Shown: positions 52,579 to 61,858 of the stretch, in pieces
Position numbering within the stretch: position 1 is the stretch's first letter
How the letters are laid out: the number at the start of each line of letters is the position of its first letter
NCBI RefSeq assembly: GCF_051414055.1
Contig: NZ_JBLKNX010000007.1
Span: 62,001-126,000 of the forward strand
Direction of reading: 5' to 3'
Length of the DNA stretch: 64,000 bases
Source: Halosimplex halobium
Lineage (GTDB): Archaea > Halobacteriota > Halobacteria > Halobacteriales > Haloarculaceae
Notes under the pieces: generated by a model
What the model saw: the letters and a program-made list of their open reading frames with translations, nothing else
Database searches by the model: none
What the model was told of the DNA's origin: nothing
Program-made: the position numbers and the translations under genes

Positions 52579-53628
52579 ATGGACGTTTTCGAGATCGGGG
52601 ACCGACCGGTCGGTCCAGGAGAACCGACGTTCGTAATCGCCGAGGCCGGTTCGAACCACAACGGAGACTTGGAGATCGCGAAAGAACTGATCGACGTGGC
52701 CGCCGACGCGGGAGCCGACGCGGTGAAGTTCCAGACATTCAGGGCAGAGGACCTGTACGTCGAGGACAGCGGTGAAGTAGAATACCTCGATGACGACCGG
52801 TCGATCTACGAGATCATCGAGTCCATGGAGATGCCGTACGAGTGGATTCCGGAACTGTACGAGTACTGTCGCGAACAGGGCGTCTATTTCATGTCGACGC
52901 CGTTCGACGAGCGCTCGGCCGACGAACTCGCCGAGTACGTCCCGGCCTGGAAAGTAGCGTCGTACACGAGCAGCCACCACCCGTTTCTGCGTCATCTCGC
53001 CGGGACCGACAAGCCGGTCATCATGTCCACCGGGGCGCACGAGATGGAAGAGATCGCGGAGTCGGTAGCGGTGTTACAGGACGCGGGCGTTAAGGACCTC
53101 GCGTTGCTCCAGTGTGTTGCCGCCTACCCGACACCACTGGAAGACATCAACGTCAGCGTCGTCGAAACCCTGCGTGAGGAGTTTGGTGTCCAGAGCGGGC
53201 TATCGGACCACACACTCGATCCGGTGACTGCGCCTTCAGCTGCGGTGGCACTGGGCGCGTCGGTCGTGGAGAAACACTTCACCTTGGACAATTCGATGGA
53301 GGGACCAGATCACGAGTTCGCACTCGAACCTGACGAATTATCACGGATGGTCGAAGCGATCCGAAAGACGGAATCGGCACTCGGATCCCGAGACAAGCGA
53401 GTGCTTGATGTCGAGGAAGAACTCTTCGAGAAGGCGCGGCGTAGTATCCACGCGACAACGAATATCGAAGCAGGACAGGAGTTCACTGAAGAGAACGTAA
53501 GCGTTCTCCGGCCCGGGGAGCGTCAGTCTGGTCTTCATCCGAAGTTCTACCAAGAGATACTCGGGACGACGGCGACGAATGACCTGAGCGCAGGCTCAGG
53601 TATCCAGTGGGACGATGTCGACCAGTGA
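52579..53628 (+). CDS. nonulosonic acid synthase (NeuB/PseI family)
   Basis: Condenses a 6-carbon amino sugar with phosphoenolpyruvate. The start EPTFVIAEAGSNHNGDLEIA, the KFQTFRAEDLY and FMSTPFDERSADEL segments, LLQCVAAYPTP and the LSDHTLD motif are those of NeuB/PseI/LegI. A C-terminal SAF (antifreeze-like) domain runs from about 285 (RRSIHATTNIEAG). Given PseG nearby, pseudaminic-type acid is more likely than sialic acid. Ends exactly where the convergent formyltransferase ends. Confidence 0.92.
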   Translation: MDVFEIGDRPVGPGEPTFVIAEAGSNHNGDLEIAKELIDVAADAGADAVKFQTFRAEDLYVEDSGEVEYLDDDRSIYEIIESMEMPYEWIPELYEYCREQGVYFMSTPFDERSADELAEYVPAWKVASYTSSHHPFLRHLAGTDKPVIMSTGAHEMEEIAESVAVLQDAGVKDLALLQCVAAYPTPLEDINVSVVETLREEFGVQSGLSDHTLDPVTAPSAAVALGASVVEKHFTLDNSMEGPDHEFALEPDELSRMVEAIRKTESALGSRDKRVLDVEEELFEKARRSIHATTNIEAGQEFTEENVSVLRPGERQSGLHPKFYQEILGTTATNDLSAGSGIQWDDVDQ

Positions 53629-54306
53629 TCATTCCCGTTTGATATCGATCTCGACGTAGTACGTTTCCCCGTTGACTTCGATTTTCGCGTTATCGTATGG
53701 TGGGAAGGTCAAGGCACGGAGTCGGTCCAAGAAGTCCTTCACTCTGACAGTCTCGTCGGGCTCGAGTCGACAGAGTGTGTCGAACTCCGATGTCTGGTGA
53801 GATGTTCCCTCACTAAGGTCCTGTTCGCTCGGGGTGATATCACCGCCCACCACGCGAGGCCAAACCTCTTGGAACAAATTCACCTGTGCGTCTTCGAGTC
53901 GTTCATAGAGGTCTTTACCCGTATCGGAAAAATCGTTTTGAACCTCACGACGGGCTATGATATCACCGGTGTCAACCCCAGGATCCATATAGTGAAGCGT
54001 CACGCCAGCGGGCGTCCCCTCGACGATACTCCAGACGTTGGGATTGGCTCCTCGGTTGTACGGGAGGTATGCGGGATGGAGGTTGAGACACCCCTCAGTC
54101 GGCACGTTCAGAATCTCCTCGGGGACGATGTGGCGATAGCCACAGGAGACGACATAATCCGGTTTGACTTCCGGGATCACCGAAAGCTGATCCTCGGTCG
54201 TTAGAAGCGAGCGAACGAATACATCATCTCGCTCACAGAGCCACTCGTAGACGCGCATTCCGGCGTCGTTCACACCGAGAAAGATGACTTCGAGGTCGGA
54301 ATTCAT
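53629..54306 (-). CDS. formyltransferase-family enzyme
   Basis: A 225-residue protein of the Fmt/PurN-like group using formyl-tetrahydrofolate. Catalytic triad is visible: Asn and His in NLHPAYLPYNRG (about 93-104) and Asp in DPGVDTGDII (about 127-136). In sugar pathways such enzymes formylate an amino group. No PseH-type acetyltransferase is seen in the cluster, so this enzyme may replace it, giving an N-formyl nonulosonic acid. Its ATG overlaps the PseG-like stop (ATGA). Confidence 0.85.
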   Translation of the reverse strand: MNSDLEVIFLGVNDAGMRVYEWLCERDDVFVRSLLTTEDQLSVIPEVKPDYVVSCGYRHIVPEEILNVPTEGCLNLHPAYLPYNRGANPNVWSIVEGTPAGVTLHYMDPGVDTGDIIARREVQNDFSDTGKDLYERLEDAQVNLFQEVWPRVVGGDITPSEQDLSEGTSHQTSEFDTLCRLEPDETVRVKDFLDRLRALTFPPYDNAKIEVNGETYYVEIDIKRE

Positions 54307-55322
54307 GTATCCGTGTTCTCCCCGGCGAGTGATAGTAGTTCCCTGAGGACTCGGCGTGTGCCGTGACCGTCTACCAGATTCCGGCCGATCTGTCGGCGGG
54401 ACTGTCGGAGTTCCGGATCGTTCAGATACTCGTTTACTGCCGTCTGAAACTCGGTCTCGCCACCGTCAGGCTCAACGACTGTCGCCGCGTCCCTCTCGCG
54501 GAGGGCAGTTGCTATCGGCTGCTGATTGTCTACGACGGGACAACTCACGATCGGCGTTCCGAGAGCCAGAAGTTCGTATGTAGTGGTACTTGCTGTACTG
54601 ACCGCGAGATCCGCTTCAAACATTCGCTTCGGAAAGTCGTCGGGATCACGGTCCACTCTGACATCAGTTGACACTGTTGAGGCAGCGTCACGGATGTCCT
54701 GTTCCTGTTCCTCGGAACAGCCTGGACCGACAATAGCGTCCACGTGGAGGTCGAACCCGTTGACGGCCCGTATTACCGTCGGGGTCAACCTAGCGATGTC
54801 ACTCCCGCCCATTGTTACGAGCATCTGCTTGGGAGGATCACGCCACGGTGGTTCATCGTCCGCGAGTACTGCGATTGCACGACGTAAAAGGAGATATTCG
54901 GGGCCGAGACACCACTGTGGTTGGTCGTCGATGTATTCGTAATCCAACGAGGGGGCGTAGAGGTTGCCGTTGACGAGCACGTCGGAACAGATAGTGTGTC
55001 GGGCATCGTCTTGGATTACGAGGTGTGGATATCGCTCCATGACGGCCCGCTGGTAGTCCGTATCGATCGGATAAGCGTCAGTGACGACTGCGTCGGGGTT
55101 ACTCTCAGATAACCTGTCGAGGAAAGTCTCCGGATCACCTCGTGACGAGACTTCTACGACAGAGCAGGCTTCTGGATAAACCTCCTGCGCGTTCTGTGGT
55201 GTGGTCGTCGCGATCGTCACCACGTGATCGGTATTAAGGAGCGCCTCAACGAGTGCCGACGTGCGGACGAGGTGTCCGTAGCCGATTTCGGGGCCACCGT
55301 CGGCGCGGACCGCAACATGCAT
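54303..55322 (-). CDS. pseG: PseG-like UDP-sugar hydrolase
   Basis: The N-terminus AVRADGGPEIGYGHLVRTSA matches the PseG signature (R-A-D, IGxGHxxR), with catalytic His in the GYGH motif. GT-B fold with two Rossmann halves: QMLVTMGGSD starts the second, and VSTASTTTYELLALGTPIVS binds the nucleotide. PseG releases UDP from UDP-2,4-diacetamido-trideoxy altrose ahead of PseI. Its ATG overlaps the upstream TAA (TAATG), so it is part of a tight operon. Confidence 0.87.
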   Translation of the reverse strand: MHVAVRADGGPEIGYGHLVRTSALVEALLNTDHVVTIATTTPQNAQEVYPEACSVVEVSSRGDPETFLDRLSESNPDAVVTDAYPIDTDYQRAVMERYPHLVIQDDARHTICSDVLVNGNLYAPSLDYEYIDDQPQWCLGPEYLLLRRAIAVLADDEPPWRDPPKQMLVTMGGSDIARLTPTVIRAVNGFDLHVDAIVGPGCSEEQEQDIRDAASTVSTDVRVDRDPDDFPKRMFEADLAVSTASTTTYELLALGTPIVSCPVVDNQQPIATALRERDAATVVEPDGGETEFQTAVNEYLNDPELRQSRRQIGRNLVDGHGTRRVLRELLSLAGENTDT

Positions 55323-56041
55323 TATAATCGCTCGATAGAATTAGTGAGTTCCCCAACACTCTCGATGTAGCACGTCACCGAACTCGCGTCGTCAAGATAC
55401 TTCGTCGGGTTCCCTGGGTCGCCCAGTGCGACGACATCGTTTTCTTGAAGTTTCACGACGCTACTAGCGAACGATACCATTTCCGGGATCGAGAACGCCA
55501 TCAGTTCGGTAGTTCCTTCGACGGCAGTTTCGCCGTCAACCTCGACCCAGACGTCGAGATCGTCGTAGTGGTGTTTCCGCCTACGCGGTTGATATTCTGA
55601 AAGGATCGGAGAAAACGTCGGGAGAAGTTTGTAACCAACACCAGTGATCATACCGTGATCGGGGTCAGACCAGCCAGGCCAGTCTCCTGAAGCTGTGACA
55701 TCGTTTGAGATGGTGAATCCTTTAATCCCGTCCCAGGCTTCTTCTTCATCGGCTTCCCAGAGATCAGAACCAATTACTGCAGTCAGTTCTGACCCCGGTT
55801 TCACTTTCTCGACTCGTGACGGGATCTGGATCGACTCCTCTTCCCCGATGATTCCTTCTTTCGGAACCACCCAGAGATCAGGCCATCGGTACTGTCTATC
55901 TTTTTCGTCCTGATGTGAGTGGAATGTCCCCCCGAGAGCGACAAACTTTCCGATATCTTCGAGTTCCATAGGACTTGTTTCACCTGGTATCGATTTTAAT
56001 GTAGTGACTACTCTGATCGGTTTTGATGATCCAGACACCAC
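55322..56041 (-). CDS. fumarylacetoacetate hydrolase-fold protein
   Basis: FAH-fold features are visible: GGTFHSHQDEKD (family N-H...E start), then WPDLWVVPKEGI, then PGSELTAVIGSD and GFTISNDVTASGDWPG with the ND pair. Of the usual E-x-E metal ligands only one Glu is present (GSELT). FAH-fold enzymes hydrolyse or decarboxylate 2-oxo acids; a role in nonulosonic acid synthesis is not established. The start may be ATG 55969 (MELEDIGKF), which avoids a 34-bp overlap with the gene upstream. Confidence 0.75.
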   Translation of the reverse strand: MVSGSSKPIRVVTTLKSIPGETSPMELEDIGKFVALGGTFHSHQDEKDRQYRWPDLWVVPKEGIIGEEESIQIPSRVEKVKPGSELTAVIGSDLWEADEEEAWDGIKGFTISNDVTASGDWPGWSDPDHGMITGVGYKLLPTFSPILSEYQPRRRKHHYDDLDVWVEVDGETAVEGTTELMAFSIPEMVSFASSVVKLQENDVVALGDPGNPTKYLDDASSVTCYIESVGELTNSIERL

Positions 56042-56715
56042 TTCGCGACTTTCATCGGATCTCCCCCCACACTCTCGATAGCATCGATCAGCATCCAGTA
56101 ATCGGACGGAGTGTCAACGGCTAAGTGTGCCTCGGACAGGCCCGTCCACTTCTCTGGAACGTCGAACGATACGTTCCAGTTCTCCGGATTCTGTCGTAAT
56201 CTCGATGTGGGGTGTTCATCACCGAGAGCGGCGAGTTCATTGAGCACGTCGACTTCGACGACATCCACGACTATACCGTCTGGAATGCTGTCGTCTGCAT
56301 TTGTCGTATAGACTGCATCGTTCGCGTGATGCGCCTGTACCAATCGAACGATTTCGTCTGTAGGGACGAACGGACAGTCTCCAGTGACTCGAACCTGAAA
56401 GTCCGGATCGAAGGCTTTAGCTACGTTCCGATGCCTGTCGAGAAGATCATCCTCTGGACCGACAACGTACTCGTAGTTATTTCTTTGACACAATTCAGTA
56501 AGTGCATCGTTTTCCGGTTCGTCACCGATTGCCAATACGACCTGTTCAACCACAGAATTCGTGTCGCACTGGTTCATCACTCGCTCTATAACCCGGTTTT
56601 CCTTGATAGGTAACAGTACCTTCCCGGGGAGTCGTGTTGAACCCATCCGAGCCTGGATGCTGACAATACCTGTTCGACCCACCATTGGCGAGTCAATGTC
56701 ACTATGCATATTCAA
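56008..56715 (-). CDS. cytidylyltransferase (SpsF/PseF/NeuA type)
   Basis: A GT-A nucleotidyltransferase. ARMGSTRLPGKVLLPI (about 22-37) is the CMP-sugar synthetase/SpsF signature; GPEDDLLDRH and VRVTGDCPFV (metal-binding Asp) follow. It would activate the nonulosonic acid as CMP-sugar. ATG 56685 (MVGRTGIVS) may be the true start. It opens a four-gene operon (this gene, FAH fold, PseG, formyltransferase) that runs toward the NeuB/PseI gene. Confidence 0.87.
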   Translation of the reverse strand: MNMHSDIDSPMVGRTGIVSIQARMGSTRLPGKVLLPIKENRVIERVMNQCDTNSVVEQVVLAIGDEPENDALTELCQRNNYEYVVGPEDDLLDRHRNVAKAFDPDFQVRVTGDCPFVPTDEIVRLVQAHHANDAVYTTNADDSIPDGIVVDVVEVDVLNELAALGDEHPTSRLRQNPENWNVSFDVPEKWTGLSEAHLAVDTPSDYWMLIDAIESVGGDPMKVAKWCLDHQNRSE

Positions 56716-56839
56716 TGTTTCTACCTCAGAACAAGTTGAATGTTAGAAGGGAAGCACGAAACATAAATATCTCTCACCACCAGAACAACGTACATCACGG
56801 ATCGTCGATTAATATGGGTAGTTTACATTCAAATATAGT
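56716..56839. promoter_or_regulatory. AT-rich divergent promoter region
   Basis: Base composition drops sharply here. TAAATAT (56763-56769), CATTCAAATATAG near 56826-56838 and other AT boxes could drive the genes on both sides. No repeat is obvious. Confidence 0.45.
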
Positions 56840-58174
56840 ATGAGAAAGATAGTAATACCTATTGAAATTAAAGCCCGAGAACTTGTCGCTAAGGTATGGC
56901 TTGCCGCTAATCTTGCGGATCGAGGATATCAGATCGCATTAGGAAATTCAAATAGTGTGTACAATTCTTTCGATATTCTTAAACCGGATATATATTTTTC
57001 ATTAAGCGCGGTTAATCACAAGAGACGACACAACCGGATCTCAACTCTCGACAGATGCGGTACTCAAATTGCGGTCTTGGATACGGAAGGAAGTGCATTC
57101 CCAGGATTCGAAAGATACAGACAGAGAGTTGATCCAGCAATTCTATCGATGGTCGATTATTATTTTGCGTGGGGGCAAAAAGCTAAAGAAGCAGCTATCA
57201 GGCGGACAGATTCAGGTTTTAGCAAAAATGTAACTGTTTCTGGGAATCCACGTTTTGACCTCTTGCAACCCGAGTTACGAGATGTCTATCATGACGAAGC
57301 AAATAGCATCGCCAGCAAGTACGGAGACTACATATTATTCAACACGAACTTTGGAGTAAACTATGCAGAGGGAGATGCATTGGCTGATTATATTAACGAA
57401 TCAAATCGAGATCTGTATCAAAAACAAACCCGTTTGATCGGTGAATTCATCAGTCTGATTGTTGCGATGAGCAAATCATCATTAAGTCAGGATATCGTTG
57501 TACGTCCCCATCCATCCGAAGATCTTAGATTGTACGAACAACTATTCCTCCCGTTCGAGAACATCTCGGTAGTCCGAGACGGAGATGTCAGACCATGGAT
57601 AGTGGCTTCTGACGCCGTGATACACAGCAGTTGTACTACAGCTGTTGCATCGGCGTTGCTCAATAAACCTGTCTTTGCCTACACGCCACATGGACTTTCC
57701 CCACACGAGTCTCCGATCCCGAATGTCGTGAGTGAAAAGTATGAGGACCCAGATGCTCTGATCGAACGATTGCACAGTGTTGAATCTGGAGAGCGTTACG
57801 AGATCGACGCCGATCAGAAAAATAAACTCAAGCATCACATCGCTAACATCGACTTTTACTCCGTTGATAGGATTGCCAACACTCTCGATATTGATGAAAA
57901 TGCAACGGCAAGTGGGTTCGATTCAGAATTCGAACCGACCACCAAAACAAAACTTCGACGAAGAGCGCTCCAGACCGTTGGTCAGGGCTTTTTGGAAAAG
58001 TATTATTACAAATGGCGACGTGACGACGAGAACGGATACAAATTCGATTCACTAACGCTAACAGAGATACGAACGATCCTTGATCGATTCCCCGACGGTA
58101 TGGTTCCAGATAATATCGAAGTGAAATCCGAAAAAAGGGTTCTGGATGTATTTTGGCTGCAGACTAGCGGATAA
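56840..58174 (+). CDS. surface carbohydrate biosynthesis protein, GT-B-like
   Basis: A 444-residue protein starting MRKIVIPIEIKARELVAKVW. The pattern (VWLAANLADRGYQIALGNS; YYFAWGQKAKEAAI; VSGNPRFDLL; IVVRPHPSEDLRLYEQLF; IHSSCTTAVASALLNKPVFA) is that of surface carbohydrate biosynthesis proteins related to CDP-glycerol glycerophosphotransferases. It likely transfers a sugar or polyol phosphate. Codon use is AT-rich, unlike the left half of the window, suggesting horizontal transfer. Confidence 0.75.
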   Translation: MRKIVIPIEIKARELVAKVWLAANLADRGYQIALGNSNSVYNSFDILKPDIYFSLSAVNHKRRHNRISTLDRCGTQIAVLDTEGSAFPGFERYRQRVDPAILSMVDYYFAWGQKAKEAAIRRTDSGFSKNVTVSGNPRFDLLQPELRDVYHDEANSIASKYGDYILFNTNFGVNYAEGDALADYINESNRDLYQKQTRLIGEFISLIVAMSKSSLSQDIVVRPHPSEDLRLYEQLFLPFENISVVRDGDVRPWIVASDAVIHSSCTTAVASALLNKPVFAYTPHGLSPHESPIPNVVSEKYEDPDALIERLHSVESGERYEIDADQKNKLKHHIANIDFYSVDRIANTLDIDENATASGFDSEFEPTTKTKLRRRALQTVGQGFLEKYYYKWRRDDENGYKFDSLTLTEIRTILDRFPDGMVPDNIEVKSEKRVLDVFWLQTSG

Positions 58175-58279
58175 AATATCTAAAAGAGATCGTGTGTTGG
58201 TCAGAACTTTGCCCGACCAGAAATTCACTCGAACACAACCGATTCGGTCCACCTTCGAGTCGTACTTGGAGGGCTCTAG

Positions 58280-59056
58280 ATGACACAGATTGACGCAAGT
58301 GCACCTCGATCCCTGAAATCACGATTGATGGCACCGGAAGTGAAAGCCCGTCCCTCAAAAACCTACTTTCAATCGCTTCTATCTGAGGACATTAAGCGTT
58401 TCAGTTCTTGCGATACCGCGGCAGACATTGCATCGAACGCTCACCAAAATGCAAGATATTTCAACAGTCAGGTCTACTACGGTGTCGACATCGACAGAGA
58501 GGCACTACATACCGGGGTGGCGAGCCACAGCCCGGAGACAAACACCGATTACGTCGAGGGACCGATTTCATCTACATCCATTGACCAACAGGTATCCGCC
58601 GATGACCCGTATTACGTCTCGATAGAAGGTGACCTTCGCGAGCAGTTGTTCCCCGCATCAAGCCTTGACCTCATTGTCTCATCACACACCATGCATCACA
58701 TCGACCCAGAATACCACTATCCCATCATCGAGTTATTCTGCTCGTATCTCCGTTCTAATGGAAATCTTTTGTTACAGTTCTCGAACAAAGAGTGGTACAC
58801 CAACCGGATCCGGGACAAACTAGAACGAGAGTTCAGGAGGGTAGAGACGATCGAATACAAAACGATCATATCGGACTGGTACGAACGCATGGTAGACGAT
58901 GAGGAAACGGGCGTTGTGTTCCCTGATCTCGTCGGATTGAACCGCTACAAGTACGCTGTCATGGCTACTACTTCTATCGCTCTCTCGAAGTTGGAGTCTC
59001 TCCCCTTTCTGCGTGGTAGATACGTGTACGTGCGGGCACTCGATAAAATTAAGTAA
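58280..59056 (+). CDS. class I SAM-dependent methyltransferase
   Basis: A 258-residue methyltransferase-like protein. AADIASNAHQNARYF stands at the motif I place with a weak Gly pattern; VYYGVDIDREAL is motif II (acidic end of strand 2); LDLIVSSHTMHHI is motif IV and SNGNLLLQFSNKEW post-motif. The missing GxGxG suggests unusual SAM binding. It is likely to modify a glycan or lipid in this locus. The C-terminus has a hydrophobic stretch near 240. Confidence 0.65.
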   Translation: MTQIDASAPRSLKSRLMAPEVKARPSKTYFQSLLSEDIKRFSSCDTAADIASNAHQNARYFNSQVYYGVDIDREALHTGVASHSPETNTDYVEGPISSTSIDQQVSADDPYYVSIEGDLREQLFPASSLDLIVSSHTMHHIDPEYHYPIIELFCSYLRSNGNLLLQFSNKEWYTNRIRDKLEREFRRVETIEYKTIISDWYERMVDDEETGVVFPDLVGLNRYKYAVMATTSIALSKLESLPFLRGRYVYVRALDKIK

Positions 59057-59090
59057 CGACAGACTTCCTACTGACAGAACTGTCTCGAGG

Positions 59091-60431
59091 CTATAGATAT
59101 CCCATCTCTTTGATGTTCTCTAGTACTTCTTCGGAGACCGCACGTTGCTCGCCTGGTGAAACCGGTCGTAATGCGTTTTTGTGTCTCGATAGTTCCTTCC
59201 GAAGTTCCTCCGGACGTGGACCGATCGATTCGTAGCGGTCTGATCTTGGATACCAGACGAGTTTACGATCTTCTTCTTTCCAGACGAGGTGTTGCTCACG
59301 CTCTAGACGGTCATCCAGTCTGCCTTCAAAATCTGGTGGAAGGCTCTCACACATGTCGGTCCACATTGATTCCGGTGCTGAGTAATAGACGAACGCGGAG
59401 TCCCGAGTCATGTCAGAATAGAGACTCTGACTTCGAGTGTCGGGGGGGTCACAACCGGCCGCGTCGAGCACCGTCGGATACAAATCATTCAGTTGTACGA
59501 TCTCATTCCTGTCTTCATTGGTGAGTTCCCCACTTGGGTCACGTACGAGTAGTGGAACTCTCACGACACCGTCGGTGACAGTAAAATTGTGCCCAAAGAT
59601 CCCATCGGTGCCGAACGAATCGCCATGGTCGCCGAAGACTACCAGAAGTGTGTCATCAAGTAAACTATCTTCCTGCAGTGTCTCTACTACCTCACCGATC
59701 AGTTGGTCAGCTTCGTAGATGCAACCGCGATATAAGTCTTTGAAATGTTCTATGTCTGCGTCTGAGATCGGGGACAGTCCAAGGAATCTGTTCAGACGGC
59801 TATCATAGAGTTCCCGCTGGGTCTGATGTATTCGGTAGAGGCCGTGTGTAGTGAAATCGCCGAATCGTCGGTAGGCAGTAATGTGGGGGTGATACGGATA
59901 ATGGACGCCCTGTAAGTGAACAAAGTAGCAGAATGGCTCGCTTTGCTTAGAAAGACTCTCAATAACGCGATCGATCGTGAACCGATCTTCGTTCTCAACA
60001 CGAAACGTCGCTTCATGCAGCTTTCGCCAGCCACGCCGAACGAGACCTGTCAGTCCCTTTGAAATTGGCCCATATTTTGGTGTGTGCACGTGGTCGAAGC
60101 CCCGAAGGATATCTCCTTGTTCCAGCCACCCATTGTGTCCAAATGACCGGACTGAGTATCCTCGCTGACCCAACAGCTCGGCGAAGGTCGGATGGTCTCC
60201 GAGTTGAACACCTTCATCGTTGATCTGGTGCTCTTCCGGATAGAGCCCAGTAAACACCGACGCATGAACCGGTAACGTCCACGTTGATGGCGAGACCGTA
60301 TTATGGTAAAGTGTACTTTCATCCGCGAGAGATTCAAGAAATGGCGTCGTAGTCAGAGACTGATTGAGGAACGAACAGAAATCCGCACGAAGACTGTCGA
60401 CCGAGATACACAGAATATTTGGAGCAGACAT
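59091..60431 (-). CDS. sulfatase-superfamily (alkaline phosphatase fold) enzyme
   Basis: A 446-residue protein starting MSAPNILCISVDSLRADFCS, which provides the metal-binding Asp. VSPSTWTLPVHASVFTG is at the nucleophile place: there is no Cys-x-Pro-x-Arg, so it cannot form formylglycine by the classic route, and Ser or Thr must serve. VVFGDHGDSFG supplies the second metal site. Possible roles are sugar sulfate or phosphate transfer or hydrolysis. I start at ATG 60431; the longer open frame is promoter. It is divergent from a second such gene. Confidence 0.82.
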   Translation of the reverse strand: MSAPNILCISVDSLRADFCSFLNQSLTTTPFLESLADESTLYHNTVSPSTWTLPVHASVFTGLYPEEHQINDEGVQLGDHPTFAELLGQRGYSVRSFGHNGWLEQGDILRGFDHVHTPKYGPISKGLTGLVRRGWRKLHEATFRVENEDRFTIDRVIESLSKQSEPFCYFVHLQGVHYPYHPHITAYRRFGDFTTHGLYRIHQTQRELYDSRLNRFLGLSPISDADIEHFKDLYRGCIYEADQLIGEVVETLQEDSLLDDTLLVVFGDHGDSFGTDGIFGHNFTVTDGVVRVPLLVRDPSGELTNEDRNEIVQLNDLYPTVLDAAGCDPPDTRSQSLYSDMTRDSAFVYYSAPESMWTDMCESLPPDFEGRLDDRLEREQHLVWKEEDRKLVWYPRSDRYESIGPRPEELRKELSRHKNALRPVSPGEQRAVSEEVLENIKEMGYL

Positions 60432-60489
60432 GTACTTTCCAGAAGAGTGAACAGAGGTATATAGGTGCTGGATCGAACAGATCACAAGG

Positions 60490-61854
60490 ATGCCCACTGT
60501 GCTAATCACTGTCGATGCGCTCCGGGCAGACCACCTCGCACAATACGGCTATTACCGGAATACCATGCCCGTTTTAGACGATATTGCGGATGACGCTCTA
60601 CGATACACCAATGCGTATGCAAATGGGCCACACACAGCCCGGTCGCTGCCATCACTTCTCACCTCGAAACGATTGTTTTCGACAGAGCTCACTAACGGCC
60701 CCACGATCGCAACGGTACTCCAAGACGGTGGTATCACGACAGCTGCATTACACTCGAACACAGCGATATCGACACGATATGACCAGATTGATGGATTTGA
60801 CACCTACGAAGACTATAGCACAGCGCTGGACGATTCCAGCGAAAATACTGTTCCCAAGAAGAGACGACAAAAATTGTACAACCGACTCGTCTCAGTTGTC
60901 GCTCCTCGAATCCCAGAGTCATCGGGTATCCATAGCTTAGCGAGTTTCGTCCACGGTTCGATGTCGTCGTCTGAGTCGATGCATGACTTCAGCGTATACG
61001 TTGGCGCGGAAGAGTTGACGACCGACGCGATCGAATGGGTTCGTCAACATGCCGGGACGGAATTTTTTCTTTGGATGCACTATATGGACCCCCATCGACC
61101 GTATGGTCTTCATCCCCCAGAACCGGAATACGTCGAAAAAAAGCCATCAACAGACCGGTTGCGTCGCTTGATGGCAAAAGTTGGGGAGAACACTTCTGAC
61201 GTGACAGACGAAGAGTGGAAATACCTCGTTGACCTCTACGACTCCGAACTTCGTTACACAGGCAAGCAGATCGACCGCTTCTTTCGGTTATTACGTGACG
61301 AGGGAATTTGGGAGGAAACGAACCTGATTCTGACGGCAGACCACGGAGAAGAGTTCTACGATCACGGGGAAGCGTTTCACCGGAACCTCCCTTACGAGGA
61401 ACTGATCCACGTCCCGCTGTTCGTCCGAACTACAGACGGTAGATCCGGAACACGGGAAAGTCTCAGAGAGCTAATCGATATCGGACCTACAGTACTAGAG
61501 TTCCATGATGAACACGAATCGAGTTTCGAGGGTCGATCACTGTTTGACGGCCCCGACCGTGATGTTGTGTCTGTCGGCTCAATTCGCGAAAACGACAAAG
61601 CCGCGGCCGCCAGGCAAGGGGATCACAAACTCATTCAGATGTGGTCGAATGGCGATGGGAAAGCCAACGAGTACTACGACTTATCGACGGATCCAGCGGA
61701 AAGAGAACCCCTGGCTGATACGTCAGTGATAGACGCGAGCAAACTGGAAACAGTCATCCACGAGGTTGTTCAGGACGCTGACCTCGACTACTCGGTTCCA
61801 ATCGAATCCGAAGCGGCACGTCGGCGACTACGTGACCTCGGATACGTAGAATAG
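60490..61854 (+). CDS. second sulfatase-superfamily enzyme
   Basis: At 454 residues it shares the plan: VLITVDALRADHLAQYGY (metal site), NGPHTARSLPSLLTSKRLF at the nucleophile place (again no Cys), MHYMDPHRPYGLH and LILTADHGEEFYDHGE (second metal site with HGE). The end RRRLRDLGYVE is typical of haloarchaeal sulfatase-like proteins. The two divergent genes may act on the same surface glycan. The promoter space is only 58 bp. Confidence 0.83.
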   Translation: MPTVLITVDALRADHLAQYGYYRNTMPVLDDIADDALRYTNAYANGPHTARSLPSLLTSKRLFSTELTNGPTIATVLQDGGITTAALHSNTAISTRYDQIDGFDTYEDYSTALDDSSENTVPKKRRQKLYNRLVSVVAPRIPESSGIHSLASFVHGSMSSSESMHDFSVYVGAEELTTDAIEWVRQHAGTEFFLWMHYMDPHRPYGLHPPEPEYVEKKPSTDRLRRLMAKVGENTSDVTDEEWKYLVDLYDSELRYTGKQIDRFFRLLRDEGIWEETNLILTADHGEEFYDHGEAFHRNLPYEELIHVPLFVRTTDGRSGTRESLRELIDIGPTVLEFHDEHESSFEGRSLFDGPDRDVVSVGSIRENDKAAAARQGDHKLIQMWSNGDGKANEYYDLSTDPAEREPLADTSVIDASKLETVIHEVVQDADLDYSVPIESEAARRRLRDLGYVE

Positions 61855-61858
61855 TCAC

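Noticed and set aside
59091..60509. Start at 60509 for the first sulfatase-like gene
   Set aside because: The extra 26 residues overlap the start of the divergent gene and do not resemble the family; MSAPNILCISVDSLR is the normal beginning.
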